Source of the DNA: Maribellus maritimus
GTDB lineage: Bacteria; Bacteroidota; Bacteroidia; Bacteroidales; Prolixibacteraceae
Length of the DNA stretch: 64,000 nucleotides
Direction: 5' to 3'
NCBI RefSeq assembly: GCF_022267315.1
Contig: NZ_JAIKLE010000015.1
Coordinates: 62,001 to 126,000 of the forward strand
This document shows, piece after piece, positions 19,291-28,202 of this stretch (position 1 is its first letter; the number at the start of each line of letters is the position of its first letter). A program made the position numbers and the translations under genes. The notes beneath the pieces are model-generated. The model searched no databases. It saw only the letters and a list, made by a program, of their open reading frames with translations, and was not told the origin of the DNA.

Positions 19291-19965
19291 TTAATTATTT
19301 CGAAGTAAAATTTCGTCGATCATTCCGTATTTTACTGCTTCTTCCGAAGTCATCCAATAATCCCTGTCGGAATCCTTTTCAACTTGTTCATACGATTTTC
19401 CGGAATGTTCAGCAATAATCATGTATAGTTCTTTTTTAATTTTTAATATTTCACGCGCCGTAATTTCAATGTCGGAAGCTTGTCCTTGTGCTCCTCCCAT
19501 CGGCTGGTGAATCATGATTCTTGAATGCTTTAACGCAGAACGCTTGCCTTTTGTTCCCGCTGTTAATAAAACAGCACCCATCGAAGCTGCCATTCCTGTG
19601 CAAATGGTTGCTATATCTGCCGTTATATATTGCATGGTGTCGTATATTCCAAGTCCGGCGTGTACTGATCCTCCGGGGGTGTTAAAATAAATCTGAATGT
19701 CTTTCGACGGGTCTGTCGATTCCAGAAACAGCAGTTGAGCCTGAATAATATTGGCAACAGTATCATCAATCGGTACGCCCAAAAAGATAATCCTGTCCAT
19801 CATTAATCTTGAAAATACATCCATGGATGCAACGTTTAACTGACGTTCCTCAATAATTGTCGGAGAAATATAACTCCCGTACATTGAGGAATATCTTTCC
19901 ATTGTTAAACTGCTTATCCCCTTATGTTTTGTTGCGTATTTTTTAAATTCGTTATGATCTTTCAT
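19291..19965 (-). CDS. clpP: ATP-dependent Clp protease proteolytic subunit ClpP
   Basis: A 224-residue serine peptidase that assembles into the double heptameric chamber. The nucleophile is S128 in [11 protein letters not shown] and the histidine is H153 in [13 protein letters not shown], both in canonical context; the tail [15 protein letters not shown] is typical. The N-terminus is somewhat longer than the E. coli enzyme, which fits Bacteroidota ClpP. It lies directly before clpX. An 11-bp inverted repeat at 19991-20031 precedes it and may hold its promoter. Confidence 0.98.
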   Translation of the reverse strand: MKDHNEFKKYATKHKGISSLTMERYSSMYGSYISPTIIEERQLNVASMDVFSRLMMDRIIFLGVPIDDTVANIIQAQLLFLESTDPSKDIQIYFNTPGGSVHAGLGIYDTMQYITADIATICTGMAASMGAVLLTAGTKGKRSALKHSRIMIHQPMGGAQGQASDIEITAREILKIKKELYMIIAEHSGKSYEQVEKDSDRDYWMTSEEAVKYGMIDEILLRNN

Positions 19966-19990
19966 GATAATAAAACTAATATAAAAAAAA

Positions 19991-20031
19991 TAACTTTGTA
20001 ATACTCGTTTTAATAACGGGTTACAAAGTTA
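19991..20031. promoter_or_regulatory. 11-bp inverted repeat with divergent TAACTTTG boxes before clpP
   Basis: TAACTTTGTAA at 19991 and its exact complement TTACAAAGTTA at 20021 are separated by 19 nt, between tig and clpP. Each arm contains TAACTTTG, a match to the Bacteroidota -7 consensus TAnnTTTG, one on each strand. The minus-strand copy (20031 to 20024) is placed to start a clpP transcript. No well-spaced -33 TTTG is evident, so an operator is an alternative reading. Confidence 0.45.
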
Positions 20032-20033
20032 CA

Positions 20034-20063
20034 AAAAAGTTTTTTGCTGAATGTTTCAGCAAA
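20034..20063 (-). terminator. Terminator after tig
   Basis: A perfect 9-bp stem (TTTGCTGAA / TTCAGCAAA) with a 3-nt loop, immediately after the tig stop, followed on the minus strand by AAACTTTTTT. Confidence 0.7.
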
Positions 20064-20065
20064 CT

Positions 20066-21427
20066 TTATTTCATCATTTCATTAAATTCTTCCTGCGAAA
20101 CTTCTTTTTCCTGAATATTGACTTTTTCTTTTACAACCTCAATAACTTTGTCTTCATAAAGTTTTTTGTAAATACGTTCGCTTTCTTCAGGTTTCTCCAT
20201 TATCATTTTTGCGAACGATTCGAGCTGTTCTTCAGGAACATCGTGAATGCCATACTGACTGTATTGTGCACGCGCCAGTTGTTTGGCAAAATCCTGGGTC
20301 TCTTCAGGTGTAACTTTTAACTCGTTTTCTTTGATTATAGAATCTTTAATCAACTGCCATTGCAAATCTTTGATAAAATATTCAAATTCGTTTTCGATTT
20401 GTTCCTCGGTAACGTCTTTATTATCCTTGTTTGCTGCAATCAGCCATCGTTTAAGGAAAGTTTCGGGAAGTTCAACTTTTATTTTCTCAAGCAGTGTGTC
20501 GCGTGTGTCAACTGTAAATTTCTGATCAGAAGAGTAAACCAGGTTGGCTGCTATTTCTTCTTTTATTTTATTTCTGAAATCTTCAACAGTTTTAATTTCT
20601 GTTTCTTCTCCGTACACTTTTTTGAATAACTCCTCGTTTATTTCCGCTTTTTCAAACTGAAGAATTTCGGTGATGGTAAACTTAAATTCGCTGTTCAGTT
20701 CGTCTGCTTCCTCGTGTTTTATGTTTAACATGTGGCCCACTTCGTGACGGTTGTCAAAAGCCTTTACCGGGTCAAAAACCAAAGTGTCGTCTTTTTTTCG
20801 GCCAACAAAAGCATTTTTGATTTCTTCATCTTTAATCATGTCAATTCCCAAAAGAATACCTGTGGGCTGGATTCCATCTTCAACCGGCTCTCCGTTTTCA
20901 TCCAACTGAACAAAATCACCGCGTACCGAACTGTTATCCTTTACTTCTTCAACCGGAACATTTTGTCCCAATTGCGATGCTATCATGTCAACCTGTTGGT
21001 CGATCATTTCTTCTGAAACAGCGATTTTGTAGTAGTCGTATTTACTTCTTTTGTCGAGTGTAACTTTAACTTCCGGTGCCAAAGCAATGTCAAAAACAAA
21101 TTCAAAATCTTCATCTGTATCCCAGTTGATGCTTTTTTGCTGTTCTTCGTTTGGAAGTGGTTCTCCCAGAATATTCAGTTTTTCTTCAACCAGGTATTTT
21201 GATAAACTCTGCGAAAGGACTTTGTTTACCTCTTCTACAAGAACCGCAGTTCCAAATCTTTTTTTAATAAGTCCTGCCGGAACTTTTCCCGGTCTGAATC
21301 CGGGAACAGATGCTTTCTGACGGTAATCTTTTAACGTATCGTTAACAGCTTTTTCGTAATCAGCTTTTTCAATCCCAACTTTAATTACCGCATTTACATC
21401 GTCGATATTTTCCCTGGTGATGTTCAT
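20066..21427 (-). CDS. tig: Trigger factor (ribosome-associated chaperone)
   Basis: A 453-residue trigger factor, the chaperone that meets nascent chains at the ribosome exit. The N-terminal ribosome-binding domain is clear (DYRQKASVPGFRPGKVP, the family's signature loop), followed by a middle FKBP-like segment around 160-240 that is divergent and probably lacks prolyl-isomerase residues, as in other Bacteroidota, and a helical C-terminal domain. It precedes clpP and clpX, the common tig-clpP-clpX order, though a hairpin after its stop suggests the protease genes also have their own promoter. Confidence 0.96.
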   Translation of the reverse strand: MNITRENIDDVNAVIKVGIEKADYEKAVNDTLKDYRQKASVPGFRPGKVPAGLIKKRFGTAVLVEEVNKVLSQSLSKYLVEEKLNILGEPLPNEEQQKSINWDTDEDFEFVFDIALAPEVKVTLDKRSKYDYYKIAVSEEMIDQQVDMIASQLGQNVPVEEVKDNSSVRGDFVQLDENGEPVEDGIQPTGILLGIDMIKDEEIKNAFVGRKKDDTLVFDPVKAFDNRHEVGHMLNIKHEEADELNSEFKFTITEILQFEKAEINEELFKKVYGEETEIKTVEDFRNKIKEEIAANLVYSSDQKFTVDTRDTLLEKIKVELPETFLKRWLIAANKDNKDVTEEQIENEFEYFIKDLQWQLIKDSIIKENELKVTPEETQDFAKQLARAQYSQYGIHDVPEEQLESFAKMIMEKPEESERIYKKLYEDKVIEVVKEKVNIQEKEVSQEEFNEMMK

Positions 21428-21465
21428 AATTGATAAAAATTAAATTCAAATGCCTGTATGTAAAT

Positions 21466-21507
21466 AACCGCCAACACTTACCTGTAAAGGAAGGTCGGCG
21501 GTTTTTT
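21466..21507. terminator. Hairpin between tRNA-Leu and tig
   Basis: AACCGCC at 21466 pairs with GGCGGTT at 21497, with an inner ACCT/AGGT helix. The T-run (TTTTTT) lies on the + strand; on the minus strand, where the tRNA and tig are read, the tail is ATTTA and weaker. It may end the tRNA transcript before tig. Confidence 0.45.
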
Positions 21508-21512
21508 ATTTG

Positions 21513-21594
21513 TGCGGACGAAGGGACTCGAACCCCCACGCCGTATGGCACTAGATCCTAAGTCTAGCGCGTCTACCAATTCCGCCACGTCCGC
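21513..21594 (-). tRNA. tRNA-Leu (anticodon TAG)
   Basis: An 82-nt class II tRNA on the minus strand. The acceptor stem GCGGACG pairs with CGTCCGC and the discriminator is A73, at 21513. The anticodon arm CTAGA-CTTAGGA-TCTAG gives anticodon TAG, which reads CUA. A long variable arm (TGCCATACGGCG) and the T arm GGGGG-TTCGAGT-CCC are present. CCA is not encoded. Confidence 0.95.
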
Positions 21595-21855
21595 AAATTG
21601 CGGCGCAAATGTAATTATTTTTTTTTAATAGGAAAAATAAATCGTAATAAGTTGATGGTTCTTTTTCTGTATATATATGCGTGTGATTTTTATTTTGTTA
21701 TGAATTTTTCAATAATACTTCAGAGTATCTCTTTGTTGGCTTTGTTATGTTTTTGCCGAATGATATAAAACATCTTTGTTCGTGCTGATATAACGTTTTT
21801 ATTAAGTATTTTCGGTAGCAAAATCATAATACCAAACATATTAATACCAAAAATC

Positions 21856-23901
21856 ATGTTTATAACTAAGCCTCAGTACATCAGTTTATTGTTTTTTTTG
21901 ATGGTCGGAAACGTTTTGCTTGCTCAAGAGCTACCTAAATTTAAATTTGGAAAAATTGACAAAGAAGAATTGGAAATTACTACATGTGATATCGACACCT
22001 CCGCACATGCTTTTTTTCTTTTTGATGTTGGTGAATCACGCATTGAGTATAATCAATCAATAGGTTTTCAGATAAAATTTACCAGGCATTGTGCGATCAA
22101 AATTTTGACAAAATCGGCTTATGACTATGCAAGCTTTAAAATACCTGTTTATGAAGCGACATCGAGTCGGGCAGAGGAAAAGGTCACTAAAATAAAGGCA
22201 GTAACTTATAACCTCGAAGAAGGGAAAGTAAGAGAGACCGACCTGGATAAAAAGGATATTTTTACAGAAGAGGAAGATGAGAACTGGAGTAATGTAAGCT
22301 TTACAATGCCTAATGTTGTGGAGGGTTCTGTGATTGAAGTTGAATATTCCATAACATCCGATTTTTTGTGGAATCTACCTATGTGGAGGTTTCAGTACGA
22401 AATCCCGTCGAGATGGAGCATTCTGGAGACCAATATTCCGGAATATTTTAATTATAGTAAGGAAATGAAGGGCTACGTCCCTTTATATGCCCAGGAAAGT
22501 GTATCGAAAAATGATAAAATTATTTTTAATACGGTTACCAGACAAATGAATGGAGGTTTTAGCGGAGTATCTCATCAATACAGCAACGGCCAGATTGATT
22601 TTATTTGCCATTCTGAGATTTTTGCATCAAAAGATATTCCTGCTTTTAAAAGTGAAGCATATATTGATGCGATAGAAAATTACACCTCAGCTATTATTTT
22701 TGAATTACAGTCTACGAGATTCCCGAATCAGCCAATAAAAACATATACAACTACATGGGAAGAAATTGGGAGAAGCCTGATGGAGGATGAGGACTTTGGA
22801 AAACAACTAAAAGCTGTTAAAGCAGCCAAAGATATTGTTGCAGAATTGGGGTTGGATGGACTATCAAATATGGAGAAATCAAAAAAGATTTTTAAATACG
22901 TGAAGAATTCGGCTACGTGGAATAAAGGATATACCAAATTCTGCAGCAACGTAAAACAGGTTTTTAAAGAAGGTGTAGGAACCAGCGGTGATATTAATAT
23001 GATGCTGATTAATCTTCTTGACGCTGCCGGCATAGAAGTGCACCCGGTTTTACTTAAAACGAGATATGCCGGAAAATTACTTTTCTTTCACCCTTCATTA
23101 TCGTCACTCAATTATCTGATAGCAGCAGTAAAAATTGATAGTGAAACTTATTTGCTTGATGCCACCGAAAAAGAAATCCCCTTTGGATTAATTCCTGAAA
23201 GGTGCATAAACGATAAAGGTCTTTTGGTTTTTGATGATGGAAAATTTGAGTGGCTTGATTTGAGTTCAAAAAGTTACTCGACGCATACCGCCTTTGGAGA
23301 AATCTCCATCAATGAAGATGGGGAACTGGATGTAAAACTAAATAATAGGCGCAACGGATATCTTGCTTTCGACCGGCGACAGAGCCTGGATATGGACAAA
23401 GATGAAATTATTGAGAATTTTGAAAAAGACCATACCGGATTTTTTGTCGAAGATTACGAGATAACCAATTTGGATAAATACGAGGAATACCTTCAGGAAG
23501 AAATAATTGGAGCTGTTAGCGATAAAACTACCGTTGCCGGAGACATGATGTACTTTAATCCGTGCTTGTTTGAGAAATTCGATGAGAATCCGTTTAAGCT
23601 TGAAGAACGAAAATACCCGGTAGATTTTGCTTATCCGTTAAATAACAAATTAACATTTTCGTTTACTGTGCCCGAAAATTGGACGGTTGAAAGTATTCCT
23701 GAAAATATAACGATGGGATTGCCCGACAATGCAGGAAAATTTCTTTATAGTATTCAACAGATGGGAAACAGAATTATTTTTAACCAGTCGTTAACTATCT
23801 CCAATTCAATATTTCTCCCCCAGCAATACAAGAGTCTTAAAGAGTTTTTCAGGCTGCTTGTGGATAAGCAAAATGAGCAAATTGTTTTGAAGAAAATTTA
23901 A
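21856..23901 (+). CDS. DUF3857 protein with degenerate transglutaminase-like domain
   Basis: A 681-residue exported protein (signal peptide ending LLAQ). The N-terminal half is DUF3857, with VTYNLEEGKV and NVVEGSVIEVEYSITSDF, and a transglutaminase-like core lies around 310-450. In that core the expected catalytic cysteine is missing: the usual GDC position reads GTSGDINMM, and no histidine is found in the LNYLIAAVKID strand, though the aspartate is kept in YLLDATEKEIPFG. A C-terminal DUF3858-like beta domain closes the protein. It is probably a binding or scaffold protein rather than an enzyme. It is followed 11 bp later by a related gene that keeps the cysteine. Confidence 0.83.
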   Translation: MFITKPQYISLLFFLMVGNVLLAQELPKFKFGKIDKEELEITTCDIDTSAHAFFLFDVGESRIEYNQSIGFQIKFTRHCAIKILTKSAYDYASFKIPVYEATSSRAEEKVTKIKAVTYNLEEGKVRETDLDKKDIFTEEEDENWSNVSFTMPNVVEGSVIEVEYSITSDFLWNLPMWRFQYEIPSRWSILETNIPEYFNYSKEMKGYVPLYAQESVSKNDKIIFNTVTRQMNGGFSGVSHQYSNGQIDFICHSEIFASKDIPAFKSEAYIDAIENYTSAIIFELQSTRFPNQPIKTYTTTWEEIGRSLMEDEDFGKQLKAVKAAKDIVAELGLDGLSNMEKSKKIFKYVKNSATWNKGYTKFCSNVKQVFKEGVGTSGDINMMLINLLDAAGIEVHPVLLKTRYAGKLLFFHPSLSSLNYLIAAVKIDSETYLLDATEKEIPFGLIPERCINDKGLLVFDDGKFEWLDLSSKSYSTHTAFGEISINEDGELDVKLNNRRNGYLAFDRRQSLDMDKDEIIENFEKDHTGFFVEDYEITNLDKYEEYLQEEIIGAVSDKTTVAGDMMYFNPCLFEKFDENPFKLEERKYPVDFAYPLNNKLTFSFTVPENWTVESIPENITMGLPDNAGKFLYSIQQMGNRIIFNQSLTISNSIFLPQQYKSLKEFFRLLVDKQNEQIVLKKI

Positions 23902-23912
23902 TCTGACCCAAT

Positions 23913-25811
23913 ATGAAAGTTATTCCCTTTTTGCTGCTTTTTTTATCTTTTATTGTTGGTAAGGCTAATGAGGTTTTGTTCGAGGCTTTATTAATCTCGG
24001 ATTCTTTGATGGAAAATGCCAACGCTGTAATTCGCTACGACAGTATTTCTTATCATTTGATAAGCCCGGGAAAAGCTGTTTTGAAGCGACATAAAGTAAT
24101 TACTATTTTAAACGAACACGCCGAAGGATTAACAGAAATGTATGTTCTGTACGATAGGAATAGCAAAGTCACTTCTTTTTCCGGTGAAGTTTTGGATGAG
24201 CATGGAGAACGGATAAGAAAAATAAAAAAAAATGATATTACAGATAATAGTTTGGTTGGAAGTTATACACTTTTTCAGGATGACCGTTATTTGAGTTTTG
24301 ACGGTTTACATCATTCTTATCCTTATACTATTGTTTCTGATTATGAGATTGTATATGACGGAATTGTTAGTATAAACCGGTGGATGCCCATTCCCACTTA
24401 TAAGGTTTCCGTTGAAAAATCGGTGTTTACAATTATTTCAGAAGGTCATCAGAAAATAAATTTTAAACCGGTCAATTTACCACAGAATCCTGAGTCGGAG
24501 GGAAAAGAGAATTCTACTGTGTATCATTGGAGAATCATCAACAAAAAAGCTCTGGAAAGGGAGCCTTATTCTCCTTCGGTCACTGAAATTTTTCCTGTGT
24601 TGTGGAGCACTCCTGAAAAATTTGAATTTGAAAATACTTTCGGAGAGTTTAAAAGTTGGGGTAGTTTTGGACAATGGAAATGGAATTTGATTGAAGGAAG
24701 ACAGGAAGTTTCAGAGAAGACAAAAAATGAAATTTTGGAACTTATCAGGAATTCAACAAACGACAAAGAAAAAGCCCGGTTGATTTATGAATACTTTCAA
24801 AATAAGACACGTTATATCAGTATTCAGTTAGGAATCGGGGGTTGGCAACCTTTCCCGGCGTTGGTTGTTGACGAAGTCGGTTATGGAGACTGTAAAGCGC
24901 TATCGAATTATATGATTGCTCTTTTAAAAATAGCTGGTATTCATTCAATATATTCCGTAATCGGAAATGGAGATTCAAAGATAAAGTTTCCCGATTTCCC
25001 ATCCATGGGGCAGGCAAACCATGTAATTGTTTGTGTTCCTTTTGAAAGCGATACAACCTGGCTGGAATGCACAAGTCAGGAGTATCCTTTTGGTTATATC
25101 GGCACCGGCAATAACGACAGATACGTACTTTTGGTTACCGAACAAGGGGGGAAGCTAGTAAAAACACCTTTGCTGGACAAAGATGTAAATCTGCAAATAA
25201 GGAAAGCCGAAGTGAAATTGGATAGCGAAGGAAATGCAAAAGCCATGGTGTCAACAGAGTTTTCGGGTTTGCAGTATGGTAATCGGAATTTTATTCTGAC
25301 CGAAAGTAAAGAAGAGCAACAAAAATGGTATTTGAAAAATATGGATTTCAATTCTCCGAAATTAAATTTTTTCAGGGTTCAGGGAAAAGATCAAAATTCA
25401 CCGGTAGTAGAGGAAGAGTTGGATCTGTTTTTGCCCTCTTATTCAACGGTTTCGGGAACAAGGATGTTTTTAAAACCAAATCTTCTGAATTCGTTTTCCA
25501 GGCCACCAAAAAGAGTAAGAGACCGAAAATTTCCATTTGAAAGAGAATTTGCATATACCGATATTGATTCTGTTACTTATACTATTCCCGACGATTTTGT
25601 TTTGGAATCTTCGATGGACGACACTTCTCTTAAAACTGAATTCGGTGAATACAGTATTTGTGTTAAAATTGATAAGAGCAGTTTGGTGTATGTGCGAAAG
25701 GTAATTATGAACAAAGGACACTGGCCGGCAGAGAAATATGAAAATTTCCGGTCGTTTTTAAACCAAATGTATAAAATGGATCAGGGGAAAGTGGTTTTTG
25801 TTAAAAAGTGA
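23913..25811 (+). CDS. DUF3857/transglutaminase-like exported protein
   Basis: A 632-residue exported protein with a cleavable signal (residues 1-18). DUF3857 fills the first half (AVLKRHKVITILNEHAEG and SDYEIVYDGI), and the transglutaminase-like core follows: C327 in GYGDCKALSNYM, a histidine in QANHVIVCV, and a glutamate rather than aspartate in TWLECTSQEYPFGYIG. The last 130 residues form the DUF3858-like domain. It is related to the gene just upstream and both are likely translated from one message. The substrate is unknown; periplasmic peptide or peptidoglycan processing has been proposed for such folds, but nothing here fixes it. Its stop is 3 bp from the convergent oxyR stop. Confidence 0.83.
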   Translation: MKVIPFLLLFLSFIVGKANEVLFEALLISDSLMENANAVIRYDSISYHLISPGKAVLKRHKVITILNEHAEGLTEMYVLYDRNSKVTSFSGEVLDEHGERIRKIKKNDITDNSLVGSYTLFQDDRYLSFDGLHHSYPYTIVSDYEIVYDGIVSINRWMPIPTYKVSVEKSVFTIISEGHQKINFKPVNLPQNPESEGKENSTVYHWRIINKKALEREPYSPSVTEIFPVLWSTPEKFEFENTFGEFKSWGSFGQWKWNLIEGRQEVSEKTKNEILELIRNSTNDKEKARLIYEYFQNKTRYISIQLGIGGWQPFPALVVDEVGYGDCKALSNYMIALLKIAGIHSIYSVIGNGDSKIKFPDFPSMGQANHVIVCVPFESDTTWLECTSQEYPFGYIGTGNNDRYVLLVTEQGGKLVKTPLLDKDVNLQIRKAEVKLDSEGNAKAMVSTEFSGLQYGNRNFILTESKEEQQKWYLKNMDFNSPKLNFFRVQGKDQNSPVVEEELDLFLPSYSTVSGTRMFLKPNLLNSFSRPPKRVRDRKFPFEREFAYTDIDSVTYTIPDDFVLESSMDDTSLKTEFGEYSICVKIDKSSLVYVRKVIMNKGHWPAEKYENFRSFLNQMYKMDQGKVVFVKK

Positions 25812-25814
25812 GTT

Positions 25815-26756
25815 CTATTTCCACTCCACTATTGTTCCCCGTTTGTCATCCTGAAGTTCAACGGGAATATCTTCCCTTATTTCACGCCAAAGCAGGTTGA
25901 TAAGTTTATGTTTTGCAAAATGCCTTGAATAAACCAGACTTACTTCACGCAAAGGTTTGAAATTAGTAAACGACTTTACATTATTAGCCCGTTGTGGCGA
26001 CATTCCGTCTTTAGCCAATTCAGGAATCAACGTTATTCCGCCTTCTCTGTCCACAATATTCATTAGCGTTTCCAGCGAGCCGGCTTCAAAATGGAAAGGA
26101 AGTTTACTGTCAGTGGTTCCTAAAAATGAACAAAGATTAATTACCTGGTCGCGGAAGCAATGTCCGTCGCTCAGCAACCAAATTTCAGGTGTTGCTATGT
26201 CTTTTAATGTAATTTCTTTTTGTTTATGAAGTTTATGACCAGCGTTGGCATAAATCAGCATTTCTTCGTAGAAAATTGGTTTTTCGTTGATTTTGTCCTC
26301 TTTCAAAGGAGTAACCAGAATTCCAACGTCAATTAAATCTTTATTAAGGAGTTCTACAATATTTTCAGTTGTTTGCTCCACAACTTTTATAAAAATATTG
26401 GGATATTTTTTTTTGTATTTTCCGATAAAAATGGGCAAAAGATAAGGTGCTAGCGTTGGAATTATACCCACTCGCAATAACCCGGATACCTGGTTTTTAT
26501 GGTCCTTAACAATATTATTTATTTCATCGGTTTGTTTCAGAACCACTCGCGCCTGTTCAATAATTCGCTGGCCTACATCGGTTGGTATGAGAGGTTGTTT
26601 GCTTCGGTCAAAAATAATTATCTCCAAATCTTCTTCCAGTTTTTTAATTTGCATGGAAAGAGTGGGTTGAGTAATAAAACAGTGTTCGGCTGCCTTTCCA
26701 AAATGTCGGTAAGTATCAACCGCAACAATGTATTCCAATTGGGTTAAGGTGATCAT
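25815..26756 (-). CDS. oxyR: LysR-type peroxide sensor OxyR
   Basis: A 313-residue LysR regulator with an N-terminal winged helix (AAEHCFITQPTLSMQIKKLEE) and a periplasmic-binding-protein-like effector domain. The redox pair is present: C200 and C209 in SDGHCFRDQVINLC, nine residues apart exactly as C199 and C208 of E. coli OxyR. It should activate catalase, Dps and alkyl-hydroperoxide reductase genes when peroxide forms the disulfide. None of those targets is adjacent here. The gene is convergent with the DUF3857 pair. Confidence 0.95.
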   Translation of the reverse strand: MITLTQLEYIVAVDTYRHFGKAAEHCFITQPTLSMQIKKLEEDLEIIIFDRSKQPLIPTDVGQRIIEQARVVLKQTDEINNIVKDHKNQVSGLLRVGIIPTLAPYLLPIFIGKYKKKYPNIFIKVVEQTTENIVELLNKDLIDVGILVTPLKEDKINEKPIFYEEMLIYANAGHKLHKQKEITLKDIATPEIWLLSDGHCFRDQVINLCSFLGTTDSKLPFHFEAGSLETLMNIVDREGGITLIPELAKDGMSPQRANNVKSFTNFKPLREVSLVYSRHFAKHKLINLLWREIREDIPVELQDDKRGTIVEWK

Positions 26757-26834
26757 GGCGCGTTATTTTGTTTTAAATTTAGAAATATTCCATGAAATAA
26801 AGCCTCTGTTTACCATAATTTAGGAAGAAAGCAC

Positions 26835-27350
26835 CTATTTCTTAAAGTTCTGTCTATACCATTCAAATGACGCAACGCTTAATGCATGCGAAATATTCAT
26901 CGATTTACAACCGCCGGGCATTGGAATATAAATTTGGAGTTCACTTTTATTAATAACGTTTTCAGGTAAACCATGAGATTCATTTCCGCCCAGTAAAATC
27001 ATTTTTTCAGGAAGTTCAACTTCGAAAATATTTTTGGAATTTTCACAGGTCTCCAAAACAACAAATTGATACCCGCCGGAAATTACGGATGAGAATTCTT
27101 CTTCGTTTATAATTTCCCAGGGTTGTTGTTCAAAAGAAAAACCTGCTGTTTTTCTGATTTTTGATTCGCGTTTTTGAATCTTATCATCGATAAAAAGAAC
27201 CTTTTCCGCACCTAGGTTATGTCCCATTCGAATAATATGCCCCATGTTGTTTGGGTTGCTGATTTTCCAACTCGCAACGATTAATTTGTGTGATTCGCTG
27301 AGCGGTTCAACCGACTGTTTTTTAAAAAAAGTGACCGAATTAGTAATCAT
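26835..27350 (-). CDS. SpoU/TrmH-family RNA 2'-O-methyltransferase
   Basis: A 171-residue SPOUT methyltransferase that uses S-adenosylmethionine to methylate a ribose in tRNA or rRNA. The three motifs are in order: NPNNMGHIIRMG (motif 1), ILLGGNESHGLP (motif 2) and IPMPGGCKSMNISHALSVA (motif 3, the knot). No substrate-binding N-terminal domain is present. I place the start at the ATG at 27350, because the longer in-frame version would overlap the promoter and leader of the divergent lipoprotein gene. Which RNA it modifies cannot be told. Confidence 0.9.
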   Translation of the reverse strand: MITNSVTFFKKQSVEPLSESHKLIVASWKISNPNNMGHIIRMGHNLGAEKVLFIDDKIQKRESKIRKTAGFSFEQQPWEIINEEEFSSVISGGYQFVVLETCENSKNIFEVELPEKMILLGGNESHGLPENVINKSELQIYIPMPGGCKSMNISHALSVASFEWYRQNFKK

Positions 27351-27357
27351 TGTAGCC

Positions 27358-27391
27358 TTTGTTTCGTTATTCAGATAAAATAGTAATTTTG
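27358..27391 (+). promoter_or_regulatory. Candidate Bacteroidota promoter for the lipoprotein gene at 27408
   Basis: TTTG at 27358 and TAATTTTG at 27384, spaced by 22 nt, match the -33 TTTG and -7 TAnnTTTG boxes. The predicted start is about 10 nt before the ATG. Confidence 0.45.
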
Positions 27392-27407
27392 TGCAAAACA
27401 ATAAAAA

Positions 27408-28202
27408 ATGAGGTTTAAATTTCCTGTTATCACACTTTTTTTACTTGCTGTTTTTGTTGCATGCGGGCCATCGGATGAAGAAAAAGCAAGGGTGAAACTT
27501 AACCTGGCAAAATCGCTACTGGAGAAAAATGACACCGCCAGTGCTTTGCTTCACTTAGACAGTATTCCTAAATTATATCCTGAAGCGATGTACTCTGCCA
27601 ATGCTGCTAAGAATCTGGCAAGTGAAGTTGGTTTTGATTTGCTTCGAAAAAAGGAAGCTGAACTGGATTCGGTAAAAGTACAAATAGTTGCTCTGGAAAA
27701 AGGATTTAAAAAAGAAAAGACACAATTCGACAGGTACACACAATACATTCATAAACGCCAAACTTTTGAACGCGCCTGGGATCGTTCGTATATTCAGGTT
27801 CATCTTGATGAGCGGGGAGAAATTTACTTAAGTAGCAATTATTACGGAGATCATTGGTTGAACCATGTAGCGCTGCGGGTGTACGATCAGGGTGATGATG
27901 CCAAAACAGATACCATTCCTCTGGGAGATGTAAACAACCACCACAGCGATTTTATGGAGCTAAAATGGGAAAAGGTGTCGTACCGGAATGGCAAATACAA
28001 CGACGTACTGGAGTTCATATCCGGTAATGTTGACCGGCGCCTGAAAGCAGTTTTCCTTGGGAAAGAATACTATTACATTATTCTTGAAACCTATGACAAG
28101 GAAGCCGTTCGTGATGCACTGGCACTTTCAGAAGCGATTAAGCGGCGCAGCAAGTTGGAAGCGGAAATTAAAGGATTGCAGGGGCGGCTGCAAATCAATT
28201 AA
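27408..28202 (+). CDS. Hypothetical lipoprotein with N-terminal helical repeat and coiled coil
   Basis: A 264-residue protein with lipobox cysteine 19 (VFVACG). Residues about 25-75 look like one TPR-type helical hairpin (ARVKLNLAKSLLEKNDTASALLHLD), 80-105 form a charged coiled coil, and 120-225 a beta-rich domain (YIQVHLDERGEIYLSSNYYG). A final helical stretch (RRSKLEAEIKGLQGRLQ) closes it. I do not recognise the family. Its stop codon overlaps the stop of the convergent ppk1 fusion by sharing TTAA, so the two messages are complementary at their ends. Confidence 0.8.
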   Translation: MRFKFPVITLFLLAVFVACGPSDEEKARVKLNLAKSLLEKNDTASALLHLDSIPKLYPEAMYSANAAKNLASEVGFDLLRKKEAELDSVKVQIVALEKGFKKEKTQFDRYTQYIHKRQTFERAWDRSYIQVHLDERGEIYLSSNYYGDHWLNHVALRVYDQGDDAKTDTIPLGDVNNHHSDFMELKWEKVSYRNGKYNDVLEFISGNVDRRLKAVFLGKEYYYIILETYDKEAVRDALALSEAIKRRSKLEAEIKGLQGRLQIN

